Made by a program: the position numbers and the translations under genes. A DNA stretch of 64,000 nt from contig NZ_LT629757.1 in NCBI RefSeq assembly GCF_900104965.1, positions 620,001 to 684,000 of the forward strand, written 5' to 3'. The stretch comes from Nocardioides scoriae (GTDB lineage: Bacteria > Actinomycetota > Actinomycetes > Propionibacteriales > Nocardioidaceae). The first letter of the stretch is position 1; each line of letters starts with the position of its first letter. Below the pieces are notes generated by a model. The model was not told where the DNA came from. It searched no databases and was given only the letters and a program-made list of their open reading frames with translations. Positions 7,892-15,736 of the stretch are shown piece after piece.

Positions 7892-8905
7892 GTGCTCGAC
7901 GGTTGGAAAGACCACCATGCCCGCGCGACCGCCTGTGTCGCACTCACCCTCGGCCTGACCGGACTCGGACTCGTCTCCGCCGGCCCCGCCGCCGCCAGTC
8001 CCGAGAGCGACCTCCAGCAGGCCGCGGAGGCCGCCCAGGCCAAGGCCGACTCGCTCGCCCCCCAGGCGGAGACCACCGCCCGGCAGCACGACCGGGCGAC
8101 CCGGACCCTGACGTCCGTGCGCACGCGCCTGGACCGCCTCGACGCCCGGCTGGACCGCGAGCGCACGCTCGTGGAGACGCTCCGGTCCCAGATGGCGGCC
8201 GAGGTCGTCGCCACCCACGACACGTCGGGCGGCACCGGTGCCCCCGCGGCCGAGCCCCGGCTCAGCACCGGCTCGGAGACCCTGCTGACCAACGTCACCG
8301 TGGTCACCGAGGACACCGACGGCGCCAGCCAGCGCCTCGCCGAGGCCGGCGAGGCCGTGCAGCAGCTGGGCGAGCGTCGGGTCGACCTGCGCCAGGGACT
8401 GTCGCGTGCGCGCGACGCCGAGCAGCGCCTGCAGCAGCGCGCGTCGCGCTCGAGCGCGGCGCTCGACCGCGCCCAGGGCCGCGCCGCCGGCCTGCAGGCC
8501 AGGCTCGACGAGATCGCCGCCGAGAAGCAGGCCGAGAAGGAGGCCGCGCAGGCTCGCCAGGCGTCCGGCTCGGTCGTCGACTACGCCATGGCGCAGGTCG
8601 GCAAGTCCTACGTCTGGGGTGCCGCCGGCCCGAGCTCGTTCGACTGCTCCGGCCTCACCATGGCCGCCTGGGCGCAGCGGGGCGTCTCGCTGCCGCACAG
8701 CTCGAGCGCGCAGTACTCTTCGGGACAGCGAATCTCCGAGAGCGAGCTGCAGCCTGGTGACCTGGTCTTCTACTACAGCCCGATCAGCCACGTCGGCATC
8801 TACGTCGGCAACGGTCAGATCGTGAACGCCCTCAACCCGAGCTCCGGCGTCCAGGTCAGCGGCCTGCACGACATGCCGTACGTCGGTGCGGTCCGGCCCG
8901 GCTGA
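7892..8905 (+). CDS. Secreted NlpC/P60 peptidoglycan endopeptidase, RipA-like
   Basis: 337 residues from GTG 7892, preceded by AGAGGAG. Residues 1 to about 35 form a signal peptide ending GPAAAS. A long coiled coil rich in Ala, Gln, Arg and Glu spans about 38-225. The C-terminal NlpC/P60 domain holds the catalytic Cys252 (FDCSGL), His300 (ISHVGIYVGNG) and a polar third residue in IVNALNP. Such enzymes cut the D-Glu to diamino acid bond of stem peptides and help daughter-cell separation. The coiled coil probably keeps the enzyme inactive until a partner binds, as in related proteins. It is controlled by the c-di-AMP leader directly upstream. Confidence 0.9.
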   Translation: MLDGWKDHHARATACVALTLGLTGLGLVSAGPAAASPESDLQQAAEAAQAKADSLAPQAETTARQHDRATRTLTSVRTRLDRLDARLDRERTLVETLRSQMAAEVVATHDTSGGTGAPAAEPRLSTGSETLLTNVTVVTEDTDGASQRLAEAGEAVQQLGERRVDLRQGLSRARDAEQRLQQRASRSSAALDRAQGRAAGLQARLDEIAAEKQAEKEAAQARQASGSVVDYAMAQVGKSYVWGAAGPSSFDCSGLTMAAWAQRGVSLPHSSSAQYSSGQRISESELQPGDLVFYYSPISHVGIYVGNGQIVNALNPSSGVQVSGLHDMPYVGAVRPG

Positions 8906-8921
8906 GCGACCTCTCCGCGTC

Positions 8922-10202
8922 GTGGGGGCCCGGGCCAGGCCCGGTCCCCACGACGACGGCGCTGCGTCGAGCCGCCCCCCGCGCCGCTCGCTCGCCGCGC
9001 TGCTGGTCCTCGCGCTCCTGGCCCTCGGGGCCTGCGACCGCGAGGTGGACCTCGAGCCGCCCCGTCCCGACGACGTGGCGGTCGGTCGTGACGACTCCGG
9101 CGCCCAGCGCGTCCTCGACCGCTTCGTCGGTGCCCTGGCGCAGGGCGACGAGGACGCCGTCCTCGCCACGGCGGCCCCCGACGCCCGCTCCCTCCTCGGG
9201 GCGGTGGCCACCAACGCCCAGGCGCTGCGCCTCGACAAGCTCTCGCTGCGCTACGTCGACGACGTCGCCGTCACCGGAGCCGAGCGCGACCGGTGGGGCA
9301 GAGCGGCCTGGGCCGCGACCGTCGAGCTGCGCTTCGGGCTGCGCGGCCTCGACCAGCGAGCCGCCCGGGTCGACACCCGCGTGCTGCTGGTCCCCGCGGG
9401 CGGCGAGGTCCGCATCGCCGGGTTCGGCGGTGCCGGTGCCGACCGGACCCCGCTGTGGCTGACCGGTCCCACCACCGTGGTGCGCACGCCCCGCACGCTG
9501 GTGGAGGTCGCGGGCGACACCGCCGGTCGCTACCCCGGACTGGTCACCCGTGCCGTCACCCAGGTGCGCCGCACGCTGCCCGGCTGGGACGGCCCGCTGG
9601 TGGTCGAGGTGCCTCGCGACCAGGCCGCCCTCGAGGCCGCGGTCTCCGCGCCCGAGGGGGAGTACGACGCCATCGCGGCCGTCACCACGACCGTCGACGG
9701 CTCGACGCGCCGCGGCGCTCCGGTCCGCGTCTACGTCAATCCCGGGGTCTTCGGCGACCTGCGCCCGCAGGGGGCCCAGGTGGTGATGAGCCACGAGGCG
9801 GCCCACGTCGCCACCGGGGCCAGCTTCACCAGCGTCCCGACCTGGCTGCTGGAGGGCTTCGCCGACGCGGTCGCGCTCCGCGACGCCGGGGTGCCCGTGC
9901 AGACCGCGGCGGCCCAGGTGCTGGAGCGGATCCGCTCCGACGGACTGCCCGACGGCCTGCCCTCCCGCGAGGACCTCGACCCGCGCGCCTCCGACCTCGG
10001 AGCCACCTACGAGGAGGCGTGGCTGGCGTGCCGGTTCGTGGCCGACGAGTTCGGGCAGGCCGCGCTGGTGCGCCTCTACGACGCCGTCAGCGCCGGCACG
10101 CCCGTGCGTCGGGCCTTCGTCGACCAGCTGGGGGTGACCCAGGCCGAGTTCGTGTCGCGCTGGCGCGCGGACCTGGCGTCCCTGGCCGGCGTGGCACGCT
10201 GA
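8922..10202 (+). CDS. Lipoprotein metallopeptidase-like protein (HExxH)
   Basis: 426 residues from GTG 8922. A lipoprotein signal ends in LALLALGAC, so the mature protein is probably membrane anchored outside the cell. An NTF2-like or wing region (about 60-190) precedes the peptidase part. That part has HEAAH at 291-295 and a downstream Glu in EGFAD at 311, the HExxH...E pattern of gluzincins related to M48/M1 peptidases. The next gene encodes a true M48 peptidase 4 nt away, so the two may be cotranscribed. The substrate is unknown, and it could be a non-secreted variant if a later start is used. Confidence 0.7.
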   Translation: MGARARPGPHDDGAASSRPPRRSLAALLVLALLALGACDREVDLEPPRPDDVAVGRDDSGAQRVLDRFVGALAQGDEDAVLATAAPDARSLLGAVATNAQALRLDKLSLRYVDDVAVTGAERDRWGRAAWAATVELRFGLRGLDQRAARVDTRVLLVPAGGEVRIAGFGGAGADRTPLWLTGPTTVVRTPRTLVEVAGDTAGRYPGLVTRAVTQVRRTLPGWDGPLVVEVPRDQAALEAAVSAPEGEYDAIAAVTTTVDGSTRRGAPVRVYVNPGVFGDLRPQGAQVVMSHEAAHVATGASFTSVPTWLLEGFADAVALRDAGVPVQTAAAQVLERIRSDGLPDGLPSREDLDPRASDLGATYEEAWLACRFVADEFGQAALVRLYDAVSAGTPVRRAFVDQLGVTQAEFVSRWRADLASLAGVAR

Positions 10203-10206
10203 AGCG

Positions 10207-11496
10207 GTGAGCACGCCGTCGTCCCCGCGCCGGTCCACCGCCGCCCCCGCGACACCGACCGGTCGGGCGGCCTCCTGGGGGCTGGCGGTCGCCTCGCTCG
10301 TGCTGTTCGTGGCGCTGGCCGCCTGGCTGGTCCCGTGGTCGTGGGTGCCGGGAGGTCGCCCGGTCGCCGTCCGACCCGACGAGGTGCTCACCGCGTCGCA
10401 GATCAGCCGCGCCGAGACGTACGCCGCGCTGCAGCGCCACCTCGGGTGGGCCAGCCTGGCGACCTCGACCGTGGTCTCGCTCGTCCTCGGGCTCACGCCC
10501 CTGGGCGCACGCGTGGTGGCCCGGATCCCGGGGCGCTGGTGGGTGCGGGCGCTGCTCGCGACCTTCCTCGTGCTGCTGGTGGGACGGCTGGCCACGTTGC
10601 CGTTCGCGCTGCTCTCCCGCCGCCACGCGCTCGCCTACGGCCTGACCGACCAGGCGCTGGCCGGGTGGCTGCGGGACCGGGCCGTGCAGCTCGGCGTCTC
10701 CTGGGTGTACGCCGCCCTGGTGGTCCTGCTCGTCGTCGGGGCCGCCCGACGCGCCCCCCGGCAGTGGCCCGTGGTCGTCGGGACGGTGGCCGCCACGCTG
10801 GTGGTGCTGGGGTCGTGGCTCTACCCGCTGGCGGTCGAGCCGCTGTTCAACCGGTTCGTGCCGCTGCCGGACGGACAGCTCCGCTCACGCATCCTCGAGC
10901 TGGCGCGCGAGGAGGGGGTGCCGGTCTCCGACGTCCTGGTCGCGGACGCCTCGCGTCGCACGACCACCCTGAACGCCTACGTCTCGGGCCTGGGGAGCAC
11001 CCGCCGGGTCGTGCTCTACGACAACCTGGTGGAGGGGGTGCCGCAGCGCGAGACCCTGGTGATCGTGGCCCACGAGCTGGGACACGCCCGGGCGCACGAC
11101 GTCGCGATCGGCACCGGTCTCGGGGCGGTCGGCGTGCTCTTCGGGGGCGGCCTGCTCGGCGTCGTCCTGCGACGCCGGCTGCTCGGCCGTGCCGGGGCCA
11201 CCTCCGTGGGGCAGCCCGAGGTGGTGCCGCTGGTGCTGGCCCTGGTCGCCGTCGGGACGTTGCTGGCCAGCCCGGTGCAGAACACCGTCAGCCGGGCCAT
11301 CGAGGCCCGGGCGGATCGTGCGTCGCTGGCCGCCACGGGTGACGAGCGGGGCTTCGAGGAGGTCCAGGTGCAGCTGGCCGTGCGTGCCCTGGCAGATCCC
11401 GCGCCCCCGGCGTGGAGCCAGTTCTGGTTCGGCTCCCACCCCACGCTGGTGCAGCGGATCGGGATCGCGCGGGCCCTCGACGACGGTCGGCGCTAG
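10207..11496 (+). CDS. M48-family integral membrane metallopeptidase (Ste24/CAAX protease 1 type)
   Basis: 429 residues. About five hydrophobic segments flank a catalytic domain with HELGH at 289-293 and a downstream Glu in IEARADRAS at about 366, the zinc ligands of M48 peptidases. The length and TM arrangement match Ste24-like enzymes rather than the shorter HtpX. Bacterial members degrade misfolded or signal-type membrane peptides. GTG 10207 lies 4 nt after the preceding stop. Its TAG overlaps the TAG of the convergent pilin gene through a shared CTAG (11493-11496). Confidence 0.85.
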   Translation: MSTPSSPRRSTAAPATPTGRAASWGLAVASLVLFVALAAWLVPWSWVPGGRPVAVRPDEVLTASQISRAETYAALQRHLGWASLATSTVVSLVLGLTPLGARVVARIPGRWWVRALLATFLVLLVGRLATLPFALLSRRHALAYGLTDQALAGWLRDRAVQLGVSWVYAALVVLLVVGAARRAPRQWPVVVGTVAATLVVLGSWLYPLAVEPLFNRFVPLPDGQLRSRILELAREEGVPVSDVLVADASRRTTTLNAYVSGLGSTRRVVLYDNLVEGVPQRETLVIVAHELGHARAHDVAIGTGLGAVGVLFGGGLLGVVLRRRLLGRAGATSVGQPEVVPLVLALVAVGTLLASPVQNTVSRAIEARADRASLAATGDERGFEEVQVQLAVRALADPAPPAWSQFWFGSHPTLVQRIGIARALDDGRR

Positions 11497-11697
11497 CAGG
11501 TCTGGGTCGAGGAGGTGCCGGTCGCCAACGAGGTGCAGGTGGTGGAGAAGCCGCCCTGGACCAGCTTGCCGATGGCGAAGACCAGCACCACGATGATGGC
11601 GGCGATGGCGGCGCCGAGCAGGCCGTACTCGACGGCGGAGGCGCCGTGCTCGTCGCGGCGGGCGGTCGGGAGCAGGTGGCGCAGGAATGTCGGTCAT
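11493..11697 (-). pseudogene. Flp-type IVb pilin, frameshifted after codon 3
   Basis: From 11687 down to the stop at 11493 the frame encodes a Flp pilin (FLRHLL..., then HGASAVEYGLLGAAIAAI with the G/xxxxEY processing site). It closely parallels the intact pilin at 12191-12400. The ATG at 11697, with a good binding site (AGAGGA), reads only ATG ACC GAC before one extra base (11688) puts it out of frame. In the pilin frame a TGA lies at 11696-11694, and no ATG, GTG or TTG follows before the conserved core. Total length is 3n+1. It is either a pseudogene, a sequence error or, less likely, a frameshift-regulated gene. Confidence 0.8.
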
Positions 11698-11741
11698 CTG
11701 TCGGTCCTCTTCCGTGAGTCGGGGCGTGGTGCCTCGTGGAA

Positions 11742-11774
11742 GAAGTATCTGACCGACAAGGGTTATTTGTCCGA
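11742..11774 (-). promoter_or_regulatory. Promoter region of the frameshifted pilin gene with GACAAA site
   Basis: An AT-rich stretch in otherwise GC-rich DNA. On the minus strand TCGGACAAA (11774-11766) lies 17 nt upstream of GATACT (11749-11744), so CGGACA/GATACT could act as -35/-10. The ATACTTC segment is repeated upstream of the second pilin gene, and the GACAAA core recurs in the other control regions of the tad locus. Confidence 0.4.
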
Positions 11775-11813
11775 AATTCAGGCTGACCTGACCAGATCTT
11801 GAGGTGGGAACCG

Positions 11814-11859
11814 ACGCACGCCCGACCCGACGCCGCGAGGCGTCGGGCCGGGCGTGCGT
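11814..11859 (-). terminator. Strong hairpin downstream of the pilin pair
   Basis: Two 21-nt arms (11814-11834 and 11839-11859) are complementary with one mismatch and enclose a 4-nt loop. It lies about 110 bp after the stop of the pilin gene at 11973 and before the promoter region of the next pilin gene, so it probably ends the upstream transcript. No U-tract follows, as is common for actinobacterial terminators. The rest of 11698-11972 has no gene. Confidence 0.65.
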
Positions 11860-11972
11860 GTGGCGGCGGCTCACCACCCCCCGTTCAGTGCGGGTGCGAT
11901 GCTCGGGCGCACCCGCTCATGGGGAGCCGCCGTCGCGCCTGCGTGCGTGGTCCACGCAGGACATCTGGTGAG

Positions 11973-12191
11973 TCAGCAGGTCGTGGCGCCGAGCGACCCG
12001 GAGGAGCCGGCCCTCATCGAGTCGCAGGTCTGGCCGAACAGACCCAGCGTCTGCCCGCCCACCGCCATCACGACCATCACGAGGACGGCCGCGATCCCGG
12101 CGACGAGCAGGCTGTACTCGATCGCCGACGAGCCCTGCTCGCCGGCGCTGCGGTCGCGTGGGCGCAACGAGCCCTCACGACCTTCGCGCAC
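11973..12191 (-). CDS. Flp-type IVb pilin-like protein
   Basis: 72 residues from GTG 12191. A basic N-terminus is followed by EQGSSAIEYSLLVAGIAAVLVMVVM. This has the Gly then Glu(+5)-Tyr(+6) prepilin processing motif and a single hydrophobic helix, typical of Flp pilins. Two cysteines occur near the C-terminus. The start overlaps the stop of the preceding pilin gene by 1 nt (TAGTG), so it is translationally coupled. It is more divergent than the other two pilins and may be a minor pilin. Confidence 0.85.
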   Translation of the reverse strand: MREGREGSLRPRDRSAGEQGSSAIEYSLLVAGIAAVLVMVVMAVGGQTLGLFGQTCDSMRAGSSGSLGATTC

Positions 12192-12400
12192 TAGTTGCAG
12201 CTGGCGGAGGTCGTGTTCTGGCCGGTGGCCAGCGAGCTGCAGGTCGTCTTGAAGCCGCCCTTGACCAGGTTGCCGATGGCGAAGACGAGCACCACGATGA
12301 TCGCGGCGATGGCGGCGACCAGCAGGCCGTACTCGACGGCGGAGGCGCCGTTCTCGTCGCGACGGCTGGGCAGGAGCAGGTTGCGCAGGAACTCGAGCAT
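12191..12400 (-). CDS. flp: Flp-type IVb major pilin candidate
   Basis: 69 residues: a short basic leader (LRNLLLPSRRDENG), the cleavage motif G/ASAVEYGLL, one hydrophobic helix (about 27-46), then a small polar tail with two cysteines (TTCSS and SASCN) that could form a disulfide. This matches Flp prepilins, which are processed by a TadV-type peptidase and assembled by the Tad machinery encoded from 14792 to 21159. No prepilin peptidase is present in this window. ATG 12400 is preceded by a moderately good GA-rich binding site. It has its own promoter region upstream and a hairpin separating it from the regulator gene. Confidence 0.9.
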   Translation of the reverse strand: MLEFLRNLLLPSRRDENGASAVEYGLLVAAIAAIIVVLVFAIGNLVKGGFKTTCSSLATGQNTTSASCN

Positions 12401-12461
12401 GGTGGTCTCATCTCTGTGACGGTGGATGGTGTGTGGGGCGGTCCCTCCGACTGCCTTGCAT

Positions 12462-12539
12462 GAAGTATGACGAATCGGACATACCCGTACATCGTTCGCT
12501 TGGTCGTACAGAAGTGACCAATTGGGGTGGTTTGTCGAG
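12462..12539 (-). promoter_or_regulatory. Control region of the flp pilin pair
   Basis: On the minus strand the region has CATACT within ATACTTC (12468-12462 core), shared with the frameshifted pilin gene. Farther up is CTCGACAAA (12539-12531), matching the GACAAA element seen in the other tad control regions. The base composition is distinctly AT-richer than its surroundings. The assignment rests on pattern sharing only. Confidence 0.4.
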
Positions 12540-12556
12540 TAGTCCGTTGGGACTAC
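12539..12556 (-). terminator. Hairpin after the tad operon regulator gene
   Basis: GTAGTCC (12539-12545) and GGACTAC (12550-12556) form a perfect 7-bp stem with a 4-nt loop. It lies about 40 nt downstream of the response-regulator stop. A second CGGCCG pair (12574-12579 with 12590-12595) lies closer to the stop. These probably end the long cpaB-to-regulator transcript before the pilin promoter. Confidence 0.45.
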
Positions 12557-12596
12557 CCGGCCCCGCGGGGTGTCGGCCGTCCGGGCAGTCGGCCGC

Positions 12597-13250
12597 TCAG
12601 GCGGGCGGGGCGGCGCTGTCGATGAGGCCGAGCCGCATCGCGGTGACCAGGGCCTGGGCGCGGTTGGCGGCGCCGAGCTTGTCGTAGATCCGGCCGATGT
12701 GGCTCTTGGCCGTGGACTCGCTCAGGTAGAGCCGTCCGGCGATGGCGCTGACGCCGAGCCCCTCGGCGAGCAGGTCGAGGACCTGGCGCTCGCGGTCGGT
12801 CAGCCGCGGGGCCCCCGACCGCATCCGGCGCATCAGGGCCTCCGCGAGGCCCGTGCAGGTGAAGGTCAGGGGGGACACCGTGGCCTGGCGGGCGGCGCTC
12901 AGCACGGTCGAGGTGGGGGCGTCCTTGCCCACGAAGCCGGACGCGCCGGCGTCCATGGCGGCGAAGAGCTGCTCGTCCCCGGCGTACATCGTCAGCACGA
13001 CGAGCCCGATCTCCTTGCTCTGCCGCCGCAGCGCACGCACGACGTCGAGGCCCGAGCCGTCGGGCAGGCGCACGTCGGTGACCACCACGTCGGGGTCCAG
13101 CTGCTCGGCCAGCGCCAGGCCCTCCGAGACCGACCCGGCCTGGCCCACGACCTCGAAGGTGTCGGCGCGGCCGAAGGCGCCGGCCAGACCCTGCCGGATG
13201 AGCTCGTGGTCGTCGATCAAGAGCACGGTCGTCATGCGCATCCGAGCCAC
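12597..13250 (-). CDS. NarL/LuxR-type response regulator of the tad locus
   Basis: 217 residues from GTG 13250, chosen because GGAGG lies 10 nt upstream; ATG 13241 or 13235 (giving MTTVLLIDDHE) are alternatives. The receiver domain has the acidic pair (IDDHE), phosphoacceptor D59 (VVVTDVRLPDG) and a conserved Lys in FVGKDAP. A LuxR-type helix-turn-helix follows from about 153 (LTDRERQVLDLLAEG). It directly follows the kinase gene that overlaps tadC, so the pair very likely controls pilus or pilin expression. GACAAA-containing sites upstream of cpaB and both pilin genes are candidate targets, by inference only. Confidence 0.9.
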   Translation of the reverse strand: MARMRMTTVLLIDDHELIRQGLAGAFGRADTFEVVGQAGSVSEGLALAEQLDPDVVVTDVRLPDGSGLDVVRALRRQSKEIGLVVLTMYAGDEQLFAAMDAGASGFVGKDAPTSTVLSAARQATVSPLTFTCTGLAEALMRRMRSGAPRLTDRERQVLDLLAEGLGVSAIAGRLYLSESTAKSHIGRIYDKLGAANRAQALVTAMRLGLIDSAAPPA

Positions 13251-13274
13251 GGGAGCCCGGCCTCCAGCTGGAGA

Positions 13275-14795
13275 CTAGCGGGTCGGGGCCCCGACCCGGA
13301 CGACGACGCGGGTGCCCGGCCGCTCGGCCTCGGGTGCCTCGACGTCGAGGTCGGCGCCGATCGCCTCCGATCGCTCGCGCATGATCTTCAAGCCCTGGGA
13401 GTCCGCGCGGGGCTGGTGGTCGCGGACGCCGTCGTCGCGCACCTCCACCTCGGCGTACGGCGACCGCACGGTGCAGCGCAGCCACAGGTTGTCGCCGCCG
13501 GAGTGCTTGCGGGCGTTGTTCATCGCCTCCTGGGCGATGCGCATCAGCTCGAACTCCTGGTCGCGGGGGAGCCGCGGGCCCTCCTCGTCGAGGGTGACGT
13601 GCACGGTCATGGGTGAGGTGGTGCCGACCTGGTTGGCGTACGCCGACAGGCTCTCGCCGAGCCCGGCGCTGTTGGCCAGCTCGTGGCGCAGGTCGAAGAT
13701 CGAGTGCCGCAGCTCGGCCACGACGCGGGTGACCTCGCCGCGCAGCTGCACGATGCGCTCGAGCTGGTCGGGGTCCTGGGTGCCGCCGGCCAGGTTGTCG
13801 ACCAGGTAGCCCAGGCTGGCCACGTCCTGGGCCACGCCGTCGTGCACCTCGCGGGCGATCCGCTGGCGCTCCTGCGTCATGGCGTCGTCGCGCACCCGGC
13901 CGAAGAGCAGGGCCGCCTGGAGCTGGACCGCGTGCCGGCCGAGCTTGGTGCGCAGCTCCAGCGCGGCACCCGCCTCGACGACCTGCAGCGCCTCCACCAC
14001 GAGCACGGCGATGATCTCGTCGTTGGACACCAGCGGCAGGGCCAGGCGACGCTCCCGGAGCATCATGGCCTCGTAGTCCCAGCAGCGCGTGGACATCTCC
14101 TCGGCCCAGGCCATCGCCCCCGGCTGGGTGCCGGCGGTGTAGCGCAGCGGCACCATGGCGCCGCTGGGGGAGCGGGTGAAGACGCCGGCGGCGCGCAGCG
14201 GCACCACGAGGTCGGCCTCCTCCATCACCTGCTCCGCCAGCGAGACGGCGTCCAGGCCGCCGCTGAGGCGGGTGGAGAGGGTCTGCAGGCGCCGGATCAG
14301 GGCCACGGCGCTGCGGTAGGAGGAGTCGGTGTCGCCGGTGACCACGGGTCGCCGCAGCCACAGCGAGAGCATCCCCACTCCCGCCCCGGTGGCCAGCCAC
14401 AGGGCGACGCCGGCGGAGAAGTCCCGGTCCCAGCGCTGGGCGACCAGCGCCCAGGCCACGACCAGCGTGAGGGCCTCGGCGGCCAGCGTGGTGAGCAGCC
14501 CGCGCCGGCCGCGGTCGAGCGTGGCCACGAGCACCGGGACCACGAGGTAGGGCATCACCGTCGCCTGGTCGGGGAAGGTCAGCGCCGAGACGACCGCGAT
14601 CAGCACGCCCTCGCCGAGGGCCACGGTACCGTGCGACCAGCGCCGAGTCGCCGAGAGCGCGATGGCGGCCGCGGCGGTCAGCAGGACGAGCAGCGCGCTG
14701 CCGAGCTGGCCCGGCCCGGCCAGCACGGCCAGCGGCACCAGCGCGGCGAGGGTGAAGACACGGGCCGCGAGGACGGTCCGCCCGAGATCGCTCAC
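13275..14795 (-). CDS. Membrane sensor histidine kinase (HisKA_3) coupled to tadC
   Basis: 506 residues. Five or six membrane helices lie within 1-148, a GAF-like domain spans about 165-300, and the HisKA_3 box is RQRIAREVHDGVAQD with H318. An HATPase_c domain follows with the N box NNARKHS. Its G1 box reads DDGVRDHQ rather than DDGxGF-like, a mild oddity. GTG 14795 overlaps the tadC stop (GTGA), so kinase synthesis is coupled to the pilus machinery. The partner is the LuxR-type regulator downstream. The short N-terminal sensor has little periplasmic loop, suggesting it senses membrane or cytoplasmic cues. Confidence 0.88.
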   Translation of the reverse strand: MSDLGRTVLAARVFTLAALVPLAVLAGPGQLGSALLVLLTAAAAIALSATRRWSHGTVALGEGVLIAVVSALTFPDQATVMPYLVVPVLVATLDRGRRGLLTTLAAEALTLVVAWALVAQRWDRDFSAGVALWLATGAGVGMLSLWLRRPVVTGDTDSSYRSAVALIRRLQTLSTRLSGGLDAVSLAEQVMEEADLVVPLRAAGVFTRSPSGAMVPLRYTAGTQPGAMAWAEEMSTRCWDYEAMMLRERRLALPLVSNDEIIAVLVVEALQVVEAGAALELRTKLGRHAVQLQAALLFGRVRDDAMTQERQRIAREVHDGVAQDVASLGYLVDNLAGGTQDPDQLERIVQLRGEVTRVVAELRHSIFDLRHELANSAGLGESLSAYANQVGTTSPMTVHVTLDEEGPRLPRDQEFELMRIAQEAMNNARKHSGGDNLWLRCTVRSPYAEVEVRDDGVRDHQPRADSQGLKIMRERSEAIGADLDVEAPEAERPGTRVVVRVGAPTR

Positions 14796-15736
14796 CCGCC
14801 CATTCTGCCCGAGAAGTTCTCCATGATCGTGATGCCGGCCGGCCCGAGGACGGCGATGAACAGGCAGGGAAGGATGCAGAAGACCAGCGGGACCAGGATC
14901 TTGACCGGCACCTTCTGCGCCATCTCCTCGGCCCACTGGCGTCGCTTGACCCGGATCTCGGAGGACTGCACGCGCAGCACCTGGCCGACGGGGATGCCGA
15001 AGGCGTCCGCCTGGACCATGGCGCTGACGAACGCGCGCAGGTCGGGCAGGTCGGTGCGGTCGGCCAGGGAGCGGAGCGCGTCGGAGCGGCCGCGACCGAT
15101 CTGCATCTCCTGCAGCATCCGGGCGAACTCCTCCGACAGCGGGCCCTCGGTGTTGCGGGCCACCTGGGCCACGGCGGCGTCGAAGCCGAGCCCCGACTCC
15201 ACCGAGATGGTGAGCAGGTCGATGGCGTCGGGGAGCGCCCGCTGGAGCTTCTCGTTGCGGTCGCTGGCGCGCTGCGACAGGTAGAGGTTGGGGATGTTGT
15301 AGCCGATGAGCGAGGCCAGCATGGTGACGCCGAGGGTGACCGGGAAGGAGACCCCCATGACCACGAGCAGCAGCAGCGTCGCGGGCAGGGCGACGCCGAA
15401 GCCCACGACCTTGCCCGCGATCACCCGCTCGACGGTCCAGCCGGGCGGGTTGCCCGCCCGCTCGAGCTTCTCGCGGATCCGCTCGTTGGAGTCGGCCGGC
15501 GTCAGGCGCCGCCCCAGGCCGGTCGCGCGGGCCAGGAGCGGGAACAGCACCCGGTCCTTGAACGGCGCGTCGGCCTCGGCGCGCATGTCGTCGGGCAGGG
15601 TGGTGAGCGCCTCGAGCACCTGCAGCGAGCGGCCCACGCCCGCGCTCTCGCGGGTCAGGCCGCCCACGGAGGCGAGCGCGAGGAAGAGGGCGGCGAAGAT
15701 CAGCACGACCCCGCCCACCAGCATCACGAGCGTCAT
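14792..15736 (-). CDS. tadC: TadC, type II secretion F-family inner membrane protein
   Basis: 314 residues. An N-terminal membrane segment (about 3-24) is followed by a cytosolic stretch with helices (SNERIREKLERAGNPPGW), two central membrane segments, and the T2SSF domain with LPDAIDLLTISVESGLGFDAAVAQVA. A C-terminal membrane helix ends the protein. TadC and TadB form the platform on which the TadA ATPase acts to assemble Flp pili. ATG 15736 overlaps the tadB stop (ATGA), and its stop overlaps the kinase GTG. Confidence 0.9.
   Translation of the reverse strand: MTLVMLVGGVVLIFAALFLALASVGGLTRESAGVGRSLQVLEALTTLPDDMRAEADAPFKDRVLFPLLARATGLGRRLTPADSNERIREKLERAGNPPGWTVERVIAGKVVGFGVALPATLLLLVVMGVSFPVTLGVTMLASLIGYNIPNLYLSQRASDRNEKLQRALPDAIDLLTISVESGLGFDAAVAQVARNTEGPLSEEFARMLQEMQIGRGRSDALRSLADRTDLPDLRAFVSAMVQADAFGIPVGQVLRVQSSEIRVKRRQWAEEMAQKVPVKILVPLVFCILPCLFIAVLGPAGITIMENFSGRMGG

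Noticed and set aside
10196-10206. CACGCT box 6 nt before the M48 start as another leaderless promoter.
   Set aside because: It lies in the coding end of the preceding gene and does not fit TANNNT; translational coupling is a simpler explanation.
11493-11697. CTG at 11684 as start codon of the first pilin gene.
   Set aside because: It would drop the conserved start, has no properly spaced ribosome binding site, and CTG starts are rare. A one-base insertion explains the data better.
11799-12194. Plus-strand open frame over the pilin genes.
   Set aside because: It is antisense to a clear Flp pilin and lacks family features.
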